Of a stretch of DNA of 64,000 bases, positions 55,524-63,500 are shown piece by piece. The stretch lies in assembly GCF_004025585.1 (NCBI RefSeq), contig NZ_QTZO01000009.1, positions 1-64,000 on the forward strand, in the 5' to 3' direction. Below the pieces are notes generated by a model. The model did no database searches. It was not told the DNA's origin and saw only the letters and a list, made by a program, of their open reading frames with translations. A program made the position numbers and the translations under genes. Source of the DNA: Pseudodesulfovibrio sp. S3. Its GTDB lineage: Bacteria; Desulfobacterota; Desulfovibrionia; Desulfovibrionales; Desulfovibrionaceae. Numbering within the stretch: position 1 is the first letter of the stretch; each line of letters begins with the position of its first letter.

Positions 55524-56416
55524 TGGAACTGTACCAGCTCAAGACATTTGTCGTGGTGGCCGAAGAGGGCAATCTGACCAAGGCTGCCGAACGCATCTAT
55601 GCCAGCCAGCCCGCAGTGAGCGGCCACATCAAGGCGCTGGAGGAGGAGTTGGGTCTGCCTCTGTTCGTGCGCACCCCGCGCGGCATGCAGCTGACCGAAG
55701 TGGGCAAGGGACTCAAACTCAAGGCGGACTCGGTCCTGTTGGCCGCCGAGGACATGGTCAACCAGGCCACAAGTTACCGGGAAGAGCTGACCGGCACCCT
55801 GACCATCGCCCTGAACACTGACCCGGAATTCTTGCGCGTGGCCGAACTCTCGGAGGCCATGGCCATGGCCCAGCCCAAACTCAGGCTCAAGTTCATGCAG
55901 GGGTCTTCCGGCCCCATCCTCAAGGATGTGCGCGATCGCAGGATCGATGCTGGTTTTTCCTTTTTCGACAATCTGTATCCGGAGGTGACCGCATTAAAGC
56001 TCAGGGAAATCCCGGTCCGAGTGGTGGCCCCGTCAACCTGGGCGGCCAGGGTCAAGGACAAGTCCCTTGATCAGCTCGCGGCCATGCCCTGGATCAAGCC
56101 TGACGTGGATTGCCCGTTCATGAAGATCATCGAGGGTGTGTTCGAGGACTCGGGAATTCTGATAACCGACTACATCGAAGCGGATTCCGAGGACGTCATC
56201 CGCAGGCTCGTGGCCGCCGGAAAGGGAGTATCCCTGCTCAAGCAGTCCGATGCCGACGCCATGGTCGCTGAAGGCACCGCCCTGATCTGCGAAACCGGTC
56301 CTGTCCTGTCGCTTCATATCTGCTTTGTCTACCCGAAGAGTCGGCAGGGTGACCCGCTGATCCGCGCCCTGACCGACGTGGTGGCCCAGACTTGGGAAGA
56401 TGCGGACTGCGCCTGA
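55520..56416 (+). CDS. LysR-family regulator 2
   Basis: This 298-residue paralogue of the neighbouring LysR genes begins MMELYQLKTFVVVAEEGNLT. Its helix-turn-helix is SQPAVSGHIKALEEELGLPL. The effector half has EADSEDVIRRLVAAGKGVSL, clearly related to LysR 1. ATG 55520 overlaps the LysR 1 stop, so the two are translationally coupled; 55523 is an equivalent start. It has no divergent mini-gene of its own. Confidence 0.9.
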   Translation: MMELYQLKTFVVVAEEGNLTKAAERIYASQPAVSGHIKALEEELGLPLFVRTPRGMQLTEVGKGLKLKADSVLLAAEDMVNQATSYREELTGTLTIALNTDPEFLRVAELSEAMAMAQPKLRLKFMQGSSGPILKDVRDRRIDAGFSFFDNLYPEVTALKLREIPVRVVAPSTWAARVKDKSLDQLAAMPWIKPDVDCPFMKIIEGVFEDSGILITDYIEADSEDVIRRLVAAGKGVSLLKQSDADAMVAEGTALICETGPVLSLHICFVYPKSRQGDPLIRALTDVVAQTWEDADCA

Positions 56417-56427
56417 TATCGCTCTGC

Positions 56428-57309
56428 CTATTCCAGCCCCCAGACCTGTTTCACCTGGTCAATGACCGCCCGCATGACCGGGTCCTGATCGTGCCGCCTG
56501 AGATAGACGAAGTTTGCCTGGATGGACAATTCCTCAAAGAACATGGTGTGCACTGCCTGACCGATACGGTTGGCCGTCTCCACTTCGTTTTTTCGGAGAA
56601 AGGAGATGCCCTTGCCCGCCGCCACAAGTACCCGAATGACCTCGTCTCCATCCACCTTGAGCTGGGTAATCGGCTTGATATTGCGCGACTTGAAAAACTG
56701 TTCCACGAGTTTTTGTACCGGGTTGTCCGAGGGGTCCGTGATCCAGGGCAGATCAGCCAGGGCCTCCAGGCCTCCCTTCATGCGGTCTTTCCAGATATCC
56801 GGCACGGCCACATAAAAATGAGTGTTCTCCAGAGGAACGGTCTTGATCTCCGGGTGTCTCGGCTCACCAAAAATGAAACCGCAGTCCAACACACCGTCCC
56901 TGACGGTCTCCTGCACTGAAGTGGAGGCCCGTTGCTGAATCTGTAGGGTGATCTTGGGATGTTTTTCGGCCAGGGTGGTGAGCAGCGGTACTATTCGCAG
57001 GTACTCCGCGTCCGTGTTCAGTCCGAGAGAGAGGTCTCCCACCAGCTCGTCGCCCATGTTCCGTGCCTCGATCCTGAGGTCTCTGGCGGCCTTGAGCACG
57101 TTTTCCGCCTTGACCTTGAGTCGCTCTCCCGCCTCGGTCAGCCGCATTCCCTTGGGCGTGCGGATGAACAACTTGGTTTCAAGCTCCTCTTCCAGCGACT
57201 TGATGTGCGCGCTCACAGAGGGCTGGCTGGTGTGCAGCCGGACCGATGCGCGGGTCAGGTGTCCCTCCTCGGCCACGACCACGAATATGTTGAGTTGGTA
57301 GAGTTCCAT
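56428..57309 (-). CDS. LysR-family regulator 3
   Basis: This third LysR paralogue of 293 residues starts MELYQLNIFVVVAEEGHLTR and has the helix-turn-helix TSQPSVSAHIKSLEEELETK. The shared effector segment reads KVDGDEVIRVLVAAGKGISF. It is convergent with LysR 2, with only 11 bases between stops, and divergent from a third mini-protein gene at 57487. The promoter region between them holds a dyad. An effector is not predictable. Confidence 0.9.
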   Translation of the reverse strand: MELYQLNIFVVVAEEGHLTRASVRLHTSQPSVSAHIKSLEEELETKLFIRTPKGMRLTEAGERLKVKAENVLKAARDLRIEARNMGDELVGDLSLGLNTDAEYLRIVPLLTTLAEKHPKITLQIQQRASTSVQETVRDGVLDCGFIFGEPRHPEIKTVPLENTHFYVAVPDIWKDRMKGGLEALADLPWITDPSDNPVQKLVEQFFKSRNIKPITQLKVDGDEVIRVLVAAGKGISFLRKNEVETANRIGQAVHTMFFEELSIQANFVYLRRHDQDPVMRAVIDQVKQVWGLE

Positions 57310-57362
57310 GGTCTTGATCAGCTCCTTTTATGTCCCCCATAATCATACCCGATTGAGAATTA

Positions 57363-57379
57363 AAATACCATCAGTATTT
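57363..57379. promoter_or_regulatory. Dyad between LysR 3 and mini-protein 3
   Basis: The arms AAATAC and GTATTT are perfect around CATCA. The site lies about 55 bases upstream of LysR 3 and 108 bases ahead of the mini-gene, and fits a LysR-type T-N11-A element. The whole divergent region is 57310-57486. Confidence 0.45.
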
Positions 57380-57486
57380 CTGAACAAGTACATCAAACAA
57401 AACAATTGGATTGATTACACCGACATCCGTAGATGTGCAGGTATGGAAACACGCCCGTTTGGCGGCACAAGGAAAGGAACAGAAAA

Positions 57487-57657
57487 ATGAGCATGGATAA
57501 CGATACCCGTCTGGCCATGATGAACATGAGCAACAATGCTCACCGTCAGACTCCTGCTCGTTCGCGCAGGAACAACCGGAGTCGTCGATCGGCTTCCGCA
57601 ACCATGGTTTCAACCATGGCTGCATTCGCCCTGACCCTGTTCACCAGGGGCGCATAA
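57487..57657 (+). CDS. 56-residue basic mini-protein
   Basis: AAGGAA precedes ATG 57487. The product has a polar N-terminus (MSMDNDTRLAMMNMSNNAHR), a strongly basic middle (ARSRRNNRSRRSAS) and a hydrophobic C-terminal end (about residues 39-53). It shows no close identity to the other two mini-proteins. It is divergent from LysR 3 and followed by a strong terminator, which is the best argument for expression. Membrane association through the C-terminus is a guess. Confidence 0.55.
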   Translation: MSMDNDTRLAMMNMSNNAHRQTPARSRRNNRSRRSASATMVSTMAAFALTLFTRGA

Positions 57658-57696
57658 TTTTTCGGGAGCGTTCAGCTCCCCACGACCAAGCGGGTT

Positions 57697-57757
57697 AGAG
57701 CCGCTCTTGTCTGGAAAGTTTCATCCTTTCCATCCAGACAAGAGCGGCTCTTTTTTG
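57697..57757 (+). terminator. Strong intrinsic terminator after mini-protein 3
   Basis: A 19-base perfect stem (57697-57715 with 57733-57751, AGAGCCGCTCTTGTCTGGA and complement) is followed by six T residues. It ends the plus-strand mini-gene transcript. Confidence 0.93.
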
Positions 57758-57767
57758 TTTTGTCACG

Positions 57768-58257
57768 GTGTCGGCTTGGGAGAGCGGGCCATCTGCACAT
57801 TTGCCGGGTTTGCCGAGTCCTCGACGTAGCGCTGCTACGCCTGCGGGTCGGCTGCACCCGTCAAATGCACATCTGACCCACTCTCCCAAGCCTCGGGCCG
57901 TTGGGGGGAGACGCAGCGCTTTGCTGGTGTCTTTGTTATGGTGGAGGGCGGCGTTAATTGTATATCCGGCCCACTCCCCCATGCCTTGATCGTTGGGGAG
58001 GAGACACAGCGCTTTGCTGGTGTCTTTGGGGGACAGGGGGGTGTGGGTAGGAGCGTGCAAATGGCGTTAACTGTATATCTCTGATCCATTCTCCCAAATT
58101 TTGAGCCGGTGGTAGGAGAGGCAGAGCGCTTCGCTGGTGTCTTTTGTCGTCGTGGATGTGTAGGAGAGGGGTGAAAAGCGGTGTTGACTGCGCGTCTGAT
58201 CCATTCTCCCAAGCCTCGGGCCGTTGGGTGAGCCACAGCGTTTCGTTGGTGTCTTTT
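57768..58257. repeat. Array of degenerate palindromic repeats
   Basis: The first part (57775-57890) is one long imperfect palindrome with GTAGCGCTGCTAC at its centre. Four units follow at roughly 93-116 base spacing. Each has a CTCTCCCAA...TTGGGGGGAG-like hairpin and then a core near CAGCGCTTTGCTGGTGTCTTT-type sequence at 57914, 58007, about 58123 and 58236. Spacers are unequal and the cores degenerate, so this is not a CRISPR array. Minus-strand reading frames through it are repetitive and not genes. The region 57658-58396 holds no coding gene. Confidence 0.7.
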
Positions 58258-58283
58258 TGCTCGGGTGAGGAAACGTGCAAAGG

Positions 58284-58388
58284 CCCGCGAAAGCGGCACC
58301 AAAAAGTTTTGGAAAGAGAGGGATGGGGGGAAGGGGGAGAAGACCTTTTTCAAAAGGTTTCCTCCTCCTTCCCCCCAGCTGCCGGAGA
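58284..58388 (-). repeat. 3'-end hairpin repeat, full-length copy E
   Basis: It runs CCCGCGAAAGCGGCACC, AAAAAGTTTTGG, a G-rich arm, ACCTTTTTCAAAAGGT, a C-rich arm, then GCTGCCGGAGA at the ftsX stop. It is the longest copy in the window and defines the family. Confidence 0.8.
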
Positions 58389-58396
58389 CAACGATC

Positions 58397-59272
58397 CTAC
58401 TTGATGGCGACCCAGCTGGAGATGACCGAGACGAGGGTCACGGTTCCGGCCAGGATGGCCAGTTGGTTCAGCGGCAGAAATTGGATTTCGATGAGGAATG
58501 GCGGGAAATTGAGTGCTTCGGCCACCATGGAGTGGGTGAGTGCGAGCAGGCCTATGCCGAGTCCCGAGCCGAGGATGCCCTGGAAGAATCCGCCGGTAAG
58601 CATGGGCCAGCGGACATAGCTGGGGCTGGCACCGACCAGGGAGAGAATTTCCACTTCGTCCATGCGGGTGAGCAGGGAAAGTTTGATGGTATTGTGCACC
58701 ACCAGGGAGACGATGAGTCCCAGGAAGCCGAGGATGGGCCAGATGACCATCTGGGACAGGGTTCGCCATCCTTGGGCCAGGTCGGCCTGGAACGGGGCAT
58801 AGTTGACCTTGTCCACGCCGGGCAGGGACTTGAGTTCCGTGAGCAGTTTCACGGCCCATCCCTCGTTTTGGGCTTCCGGGGGCACTGCAAAGGAGGCCAG
58901 GCCGGAATAGGGCAGCGGGTTGTTGTCGGCCAGCCAGGAGAAGTCACCAGTTTCGCCCAGGGTGGTGGCCAGTTCGGTCAGGGCGTTTTCCGGGGTGAAG
59001 GTCTTGAACGCGGTCAGGTGTTCCAATGCGCGGATGACATCCCAGTCCTTGACCACCACGGCCGCATCGATGTCGGTTTTCCAATAGATCTGGAATTCGA
59101 CCTGGCCGCGGGATTTGAGCAGTTCGAGGTTGACGTTGTGCAGCCCCACCAGAATCAGCCCGGTGAGCAGGGTGACCATGCCCACGGCGATGAGGGTGAG
59201 CAGTTGGGCAAAGGGGTGCAGGCGCAGGTCCGCCACGCCGCGCAGGGTGAGTCGGAAGAATTGCCCGGTCAT
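58397..59272 (-). CDS. ftsX: Cell-division ABC permease FtsX
   Basis: FtsX is the membrane subunit of the FtsEX complex, which activates peptidoglycan hydrolases at the division site. The 291-residue protein has the N-terminal cytoplasmic start, a first helix (FAQLLTLIAVGMVTLLTGLI), a periplasmic domain of about 110 residues, then three helices with LVGASPSYVRWPMLTGGFFQG, the typical signature near the third. ATG 59272 overlaps the ftsE stop. It is followed by hairpin repeat E. Confidence 0.92.
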   Translation of the reverse strand: MTGQFFRLTLRGVADLRLHPFAQLLTLIAVGMVTLLTGLILVGLHNVNLELLKSRGQVEFQIYWKTDIDAAVVVKDWDVIRALEHLTAFKTFTPENALTELATTLGETGDFSWLADNNPLPYSGLASFAVPPEAQNEGWAVKLLTELKSLPGVDKVNYAPFQADLAQGWRTLSQMVIWPILGFLGLIVSLVVHNTIKLSLLTRMDEVEILSLVGASPSYVRWPMLTGGFFQGILGSGLGIGLLALTHSMVAEALNFPPFLIEIQFLPLNQLAILAGTVTLVSVISSWVAIK

Positions 59273-59988
59273 AATCCAACCCCGTCGAGTTCGGGCTCGT
59301 CTTCAGGAAACTCCTCCGGGGCGGTCATGCCGTTTTCGACGATGCGGCCGTCCTGAAGATGGAGTATGCGCGCGCTGGGTACGCATTCGAGCACCTCGGG
59401 GCTGTGGGTGGCCATGATGACCGAGGTGCCGTAGGTATGGAACTGCTTGAAGATTTCCATGAGGTGCATGGTCAGGTCCACATCCAGGTTGCCGGTGGGT
59501 TCGTCGGCGAGGATCAGTTCCGGGTTGGCGACCATGGACCGTGCTATGGCCACGCGCTGCTGTTCACCGCCGGACAGTCGTTCGCACAGGGAATAGCTTT
59601 TGGTTTCGAGTCCCAAGGCCCGGACAATGGCCCGCACCCGCCGTTCCAGGTGGGTCCGTGGCATGCCGCGCACCTCGAGCGCCATGGCCACGTTATCGAA
59701 GACAGTGCGGTCCGGCAGGATCTTGAAGTCCTGAAAAACCACACCGACCTTGCGGCGGAGTTTGGGAATATCCCGTTTTTTCAAGTTGTTGAGCTGAAAT
59801 CCGGCCACGGAGGCCCGTCCGCGTTCGACCGGCAGTGCGCCGTAGAGGAGGCGGAGCAAGGTGGTCTTGCCTGCGCCCGAATGGCCTGTCAGGAACAGGA
59901 ATTCACCCTTGCCCAGCTTGAAGGAAATGTCCTTGAGCGCCCAGTAGGCTCCAAAGTTGTAGGAGAGGCGTTCCACGTTGACCATCAT
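59269..59988 (-). CDS. ftsE: Cell-division ATP-binding protein FtsE
   Basis: This 239-residue ABC ATPase has Walker [12 protein letters not shown], the Q-loop VVFQDFKIL, the signature [15 protein letters not shown] and Walker [13 protein letters not shown]. It starts with [23 protein letters not shown] 59988 or 59985 could be used. The match to FtsE is supported by its coupling to ftsX. Confidence 0.93.
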   Translation of the reverse strand: MMVNVERLSYNFGAYWALKDISFKLGKGEFLFLTGHSGAGKTTLLRLLYGALPVERGRASVAGFQLNNLKKRDIPKLRRKVGVVFQDFKILPDRTVFDNVAMALEVRGMPRTHLERRVRAIVRALGLETKSYSLCERLSGGEQQRVAIARSMVANPELILADEPTGNLDVDLTMHLMEIFKQFHTYGTSVIMATHSPEVLECVPSARILHLQDGRIVENGMTAPEEFPEDEPELDGVGL

Positions 59989-60054
59989 GATGATTCATGT
60001 ACCTTTACTGCCGGTTTTTGTACAGGCCTGTGTCCGGCAGCCACGATACGAAAG

Positions 60055-60089
60055 CGCCGCCCAGTCCGAATTTGTCGGGTTGGGCGGCG
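60055..60089 (-). terminator. Probable terminator of rubrerythrin
   Basis: CGCCGCCCA (60055-60063) pairs with TGGGCGGCG (60081-60089), with an inner CCGA/TCGG pair. It lies 24 bases past the rubrerythrin stop. The T-run is short. Confidence 0.55.
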
Positions 60090-60112
60090 TAAATGAGGCG
60101 TTCGGGCCGGGA

Positions 60113-60610
60113 TTAGTCGACTTTTTTGTAGGCCTTGGGTGCTGCGCCGCAAATGGGACATTTTTCCGTGGGCTCGCCGTCCTGGGTGTGGCCGCAGACC
60201 GAGCAGATGTAGAATTCGGCATCGGCAAAGGTGTCGATTCCGGCCTCAAGGGCAGCGGTGTAGAGCTGGGCATGGATTTTTTCAGCTTCGTTGGCAAACC
60301 CGAAATAGCGCAGGATGGCGTTTTCGCCTTCGGCTTTGGCGTCTTCCATCATCTCCGGGTACATGGACTTGAACTCGTAGGTCTCGCCCTCGATGGCTTC
60401 CTTGAGATTTTCCTCAGTGGTGCCGATGCCCTTCAGAAGGCGCAGGTGCGCGTGTGCATGGATGGTTTCGGCGGCTGCGGCAGCGCGGAATAGTTTGGCC
60501 ACGCCGGGCTTGCCTTCGCTTTCAGCCTTTTCGGCAAAGGCCAGATATTTGCGGTTGGCCTGAGATTCACCGGCAAACGCCGTTTTCAGATTTTCCGTGG
60601 TCTTGCTCAT
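60113..60610 (-). CDS. rbr: Rubrerythrin
   Basis: Rubrerythrin is a non-haem di-iron peroxidase protecting anaerobes from hydrogen peroxide. The ferritin-like domain shows the ligand set Glu15, Glu48-x2-His51, Glu76-x2-Glu79 and Glu110-x2-His113. The C-terminal rubredoxin-like domain has two CxxC pairs, Cys136/139 and Cys151/154. The 165-residue length is shorter than the classical 191-residue D. vulgaris protein but complete. AGGAG precedes the ATG. An 11-base palindrome 60 bases upstream may bind a peroxide regulator. Confidence 0.94.
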   Translation of the reverse strand: MSKTTENLKTAFAGESQANRKYLAFAEKAESEGKPGVAKLFRAAAAAETIHAHAHLRLLKGIGTTEENLKEAIEGETYEFKSMYPEMMEDAKAEGENAILRYFGFANEAEKIHAQLYTAALEAGIDTFADAEFYICSVCGHTQDGEPTEKCPICGAAPKAYKKVD

Positions 60611-60670
60611 GGCAGTCTCCTGTGTTTTGGGTTGATGCGGCCGGGAGGTCAGATATGTTGCGTTTATTTA

Positions 60671-60681
60671 GTAATTATTAC
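60671..60681. promoter_or_regulatory. Candidate PerR/Fur-like box upstream of rubrerythrin
   Basis: GTAATTATTAC is a perfect palindrome in an AT-rich stretch. PerR-type boxes have this general form, and rubrerythrin belongs to known PerR regulons in Desulfovibrio. This is inference from sequence form and the gene. Confidence 0.45.
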
Positions 60682-60818
60682 CATCTAATAAATCAAGTTA
60701 AAAATGCTATGGGATTCTTTGATTTTGATAAGGACAGTGCGGCCTCTTGGCAACCAGAGACTTGCCGCTTCGGAGGAAGTCCTGGTTGCGGTCAGGCGTG
60801 GATGCCTGTTGGTCCGGG

Positions 60819-61592
60819 TCAGGATTCTACATCCCCGAGGACGAGTTGCATGACCTCTTTGCAGGGATCGTCGTTGGGCACAAAGGCGGTTTCGCCGATG
60901 GAGACAACCGGACGCATCCCGATGACGGAGTTCAGGATATAGGCATGCCGGAATGAGGTGAGTTCCTCCATAGGCAACCGTACGGGCAGGATGTCCAGGA
61001 CCTCTCTGGCCAGGGCCAGTGCAGTGGAGGGCAGCCGGTAGGGGGAATCCACGCATACGAATTGGCCTTCCTTCTGGAGGACAAGGGCGCCTGTGGCGGC
61101 CTCCAGGAGATTGTCTTCCAGGTCGAACAGGGCTGCATCGTCGAATCCGCGTGATTTGGCCCGGCGCATTGCCAGGTGGAAGAACATGTAGTTGGTGGTT
61201 TTTTGGCCGTTGAGGGTGGAGACATGGCGGTCCTTGCATACGCAGAGCCGATAGGCCTTGTACGGCTTGGGGTCATGGGGTGCGGCCGTGATGACGGGCG
61301 AAGCCGCTTCGGTCTCGATGGGATAGAAGATGTTCACGCGTGCGGTCTGTTTTTCAAGGCCGTTGCGGTTGAGTATCTGGTGGATGACCTCTTCGAAATC
61401 CACGGTGGTATAGGGAATGTCATAGGACCGCAGCGAGTGGAGGATGCGGTCGAGGTGCATGTCGAGGTGGCAGACGTCGCGACCGTTGTAATAAAGGGTC
61501 TCGAAAAAGCCGGCACCGTAGCGAAAGGCCGGAGCCGACGGGTCCAGGCTGATCCCTTCCAGGGTGTAGCCGTTGTTGCGGTAATGGATCAT
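60819..61592 (-). CDS. pabC: Aminodeoxychorismate lyase-like class IV aminotransferase (PabC)
   Basis: PabC releases pyruvate from 4-amino-4-deoxychorismate to give p-aminobenzoate for folate. This 257-residue class-IV PLP protein has FRYGAGFFETLYYNGRD, LHLDRILHSL-like and NYMFFHLAMRRAKSRGFDDA, with the lysine and following Glu/Gly pattern. ATG 61592 overlaps the pabB stop; longer upstream frames belong to pabB. Branched-chain aminotransferases share the fold, but the pabAB neighbours favour PabC. Confidence 0.85.
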   Translation of the reverse strand: MIHYRNNGYTLEGISLDPSAPAFRYGAGFFETLYYNGRDVCHLDMHLDRILHSLRSYDIPYTTVDFEEVIHQILNRNGLEKQTARVNIFYPIETEAASPVITAAPHDPKPYKAYRLCVCKDRHVSTLNGQKTTNYMFFHLAMRRAKSRGFDDAALFDLEDNLLEAATGALVLQKEGQFVCVDSPYRLPSTALALAREVLDILPVRLPMEELTSFRHAYILNSVIGMRPVVSIGETAFVPNDDPCKEVMQLVLGDVES

Positions 61593-62857
61593 GATTCTCC
61601 CAGGGCAAGAAATTTTGCGGCTTTGGCCAGGGTTTCCTGATACTCTCTTGCGGGATTCGAGTCCACTACGATGCCGCTTCCGGCGTAGGATTCCAGAACC
61701 CCGGTGTCCGTGTCGTGGACGGCCGTGCGGATGGCAATGGAGGAATCCATGTTCCGCTCGTCCCGGATGCACACGACTGATCCGCAGTACACGCCCCTGG
61801 TGTGCGGCTCCAGCTCCTCGATGATCTCCATGGACCGTTTCTTGGGACAGCCCGTGATGGAACCGCCGGGAAAGGCGTCGAAAAAGAGGTCCAGGCAGTC
61901 CCGGTCGCTGCGCAGAACGCCGCAGACGTCGGAATACATCTGGAGCAGTCCGTCCACCGCAAAGACTGATTTGTGGTGTTCCACCCGTACAGAGCCGTAT
62001 TCGCAGTTGGCCGAGATGTCGTTGCGGACCAGGTCCACGATCATGGACAGTTCCGCCGACTCCTTGGCCGAGCCGGTCAGACGTTCTTCGGCCATGAGCC
62101 GGTCTTTGCCGAGGCGGCAGGTTCCCTTGATGGGCTGGGACAGCACCCGGCCCTCCTGCACTCGCAGGAACCGTTCCGGCGAGGTGGACAGCACCCGTTT
62201 GGGACCGCTGGTGATCCAGGCATAGAACGGCGCGGGATGCCGCTGCTTCAGGCTCAGGAACAGGCCCAGGGCGTCGAGATCGGGACAGTGCCAGGAAAAA
62301 CGGGTGGACAGGTTGAGCTGGTAGGTGTGGCCCGACAGAATGCGTTCCAGTGTCTCGCCAACACCCGCCTCATACGCTGTTTGGTCAAGGGATAATTCCG
62401 GGGCGGTCCCCGGGAGACCGATCACGGCGTGGGCGCTGTGTGCATTCGGTGTTCGGCTCAAACGGTCGGCCAGGGCCTCGGCCAGATGCGTGTCAGGTGA
62501 AACGATCTCGGCCCGGTTGTCCTGGTACGTGATGACAGCCGCGTATTTTTTGAGATGGCCCAGCGGGAAATCATGGGATTTGGAGGAGGAGACGTTGCGC
62601 AGGCCCATGCCGTATTCGTAGCTGACGAATCCCAGGGCCGGACCCGGCGAGCCGAAGCAGAACGTTTTGACGGTCTCGGGCGCGGTCGTATTCGTGAACA
62701 CCAACTCGTCCACCGGGCGTACCCCGATCACGGATGCGGTTTGTGCCGGATAGCCGTCAGCGGACAGGAGCATGTCGCACCCGTCGGTACGGGCCAGATC
62801 ACCGGCAAAGCGGTCAACCTGGATTCGGCTAATCGAGCGCAAGATAATCGAGTGCAT
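61589..62857 (-). CDS. pabB: Aminodeoxychorismate synthase component I (PabB)
   Basis: This protein of about 422 residues is a chorismate-utilising enzyme. Its catalytic half has SPERFLRVQEGRVLSQPIKG, TGSAKESAELSMIVDLVRND and a C-terminal FPGGSITGCPKKRSMEIIEE block. The usual partner PabA lies upstream and PabC downstream, so the cluster makes p-aminobenzoate. Start ATG 62857 overlaps the pabA 3' end by 29 bases; upstream starts lie inside pabA. Anthranilate synthase TrpE is possible but less likely with PabC present. Confidence 0.88.
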   Translation of the reverse strand: MHSIILRSISRIQVDRFAGDLARTDGCDMLLSADGYPAQTASVIGVRPVDELVFTNTTAPETVKTFCFGSPGPALGFVSYEYGMGLRNVSSSKSHDFPLGHLKKYAAVITYQDNRAEIVSPDTHLAEALADRLSRTPNAHSAHAVIGLPGTAPELSLDQTAYEAGVGETLERILSGHTYQLNLSTRFSWHCPDLDALGLFLSLKQRHPAPFYAWITSGPKRVLSTSPERFLRVQEGRVLSQPIKGTCRLGKDRLMAEERLTGSAKESAELSMIVDLVRNDISANCEYGSVRVEHHKSVFAVDGLLQMYSDVCGVLRSDRDCLDLFFDAFPGGSITGCPKKRSMEIIEELEPHTRGVYCGSVVCIRDERNMDSSIAIRTAVHDTDTGVLESYAGSGIVVDSNPAREYQETLAKAAKFLALGES

Positions 62858-63377
62858 AGGCAATGAACCAGCCTCCGTCCGGTGAGAGAAAGGATTCGGG
62901 ATGGAACTGAAATCCGAGAACGTGTTTTTGCCGACTGCCCAGACACATGACCACGCCGTCGGCATTGGAGGCCAGGACATCCAGCCCCTGGCCCGTCTTG
63001 ACCACATGCAGTGAATGGTAACGGGCCACCACATGCTCGCGGCCATTCAGTTGGACAACGTCCGTCTTGCCATGCACGCATCCGGCCAGCTTGCCGGTGC
63101 AACCGTCGAAGTGCCGGTTGATGATCTGCATACCGAGGCAGACTCCCAACACCGGCACACCCGCCGCAAAGATTCGGTCGTATCCGGGATACTCGGCAGG
63201 ATCGCCCGGCCCCGGTGAAATGACGATCAGGTCCTGTTCGTCAAGGGGGAGCGCTGGAAGCGAGGCATACGGCACCACGGTCACGACGGCCTTGTTTACG
63301 GCTGCGACCAGCAGGTGCTCCAGGTTTCTGGTGAAGCTGTCATTGTTGTCGATCAATAGGATTTTCATGATCTTCAC
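62829..63377 (-). CDS. pabA: Glutamine amidotransferase subunit PabA
   Basis: This 182-residue class-I glutamine amidotransferase passes ammonia to PabB. The triad is Cys80 in LGVCLGMQ, His159 and Glu161 in FQFHPES. SPGPGDPAEY is the other conserved block. The start is GTG 63377, or ATG 63368 three codons later. Amphibolic PabA/TrpG proteins look alike; the neighbouring pabB and pabC decide the name. It is the first gene of the three. Confidence 0.9.
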   Translation of the reverse strand: MKIMKILLIDNNDSFTRNLEHLLVAAVNKAVVTVVPYASLPALPLDEQDLIVISPGPGDPAEYPGYDRIFAAGVPVLGVCLGMQIINRHFDGCTGKLAGCVHGKTDVVQLNGREHVVARYHSLHVVKTGQGLDVLASNADGVVMCLGSRQKHVLGFQFHPESFLSPDGGWFIAYALDYLALD

Positions 63378-63423
63378 TGTCTCGGGCTTCCCTCCTTCTC
63401 ACTCCGCAAACAGGCCGCAATAC

Positions 63424-63500
63424 GTTTTGGGAAGAGAGGGAGGTATGGGCTGATCAAAAGGAGGGAAAATCTCTCCCTCCTTCCTCAAGCTGCCGGAGGC
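63424..63500 (-). repeat. 3'-end hairpin repeat, copy F
   Basis: It runs GTTTTGGGAAGAGAGGGAGG, a short arm region and TCTCCCTCCTTCC to GCTGCCGGAGGC, ending at the stop codon of the next gene. The inner hairpin has decayed compared with copies C and D. Confidence 0.6.

Noticed and set aside
57768-58257. CRISPR array
   Set aside because: Repeats are degenerate, spacings are unequal (about 93-116 bases), each unit is itself palindromic and no cas gene is present.
57835-58353. 172-codon minus-strand frame with repeated KTPAKR-like segments
   Set aside because: The protein repeat simply follows the DNA repeat array; no ribosome-binding site or domain is present.
60655-60942. Plus-strand frame from ATG 60655 with GGGAGG upstream
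   Set aside because: Despite a fair ribosome-binding site it runs antisense into pabC and the translation has no plausible domain.
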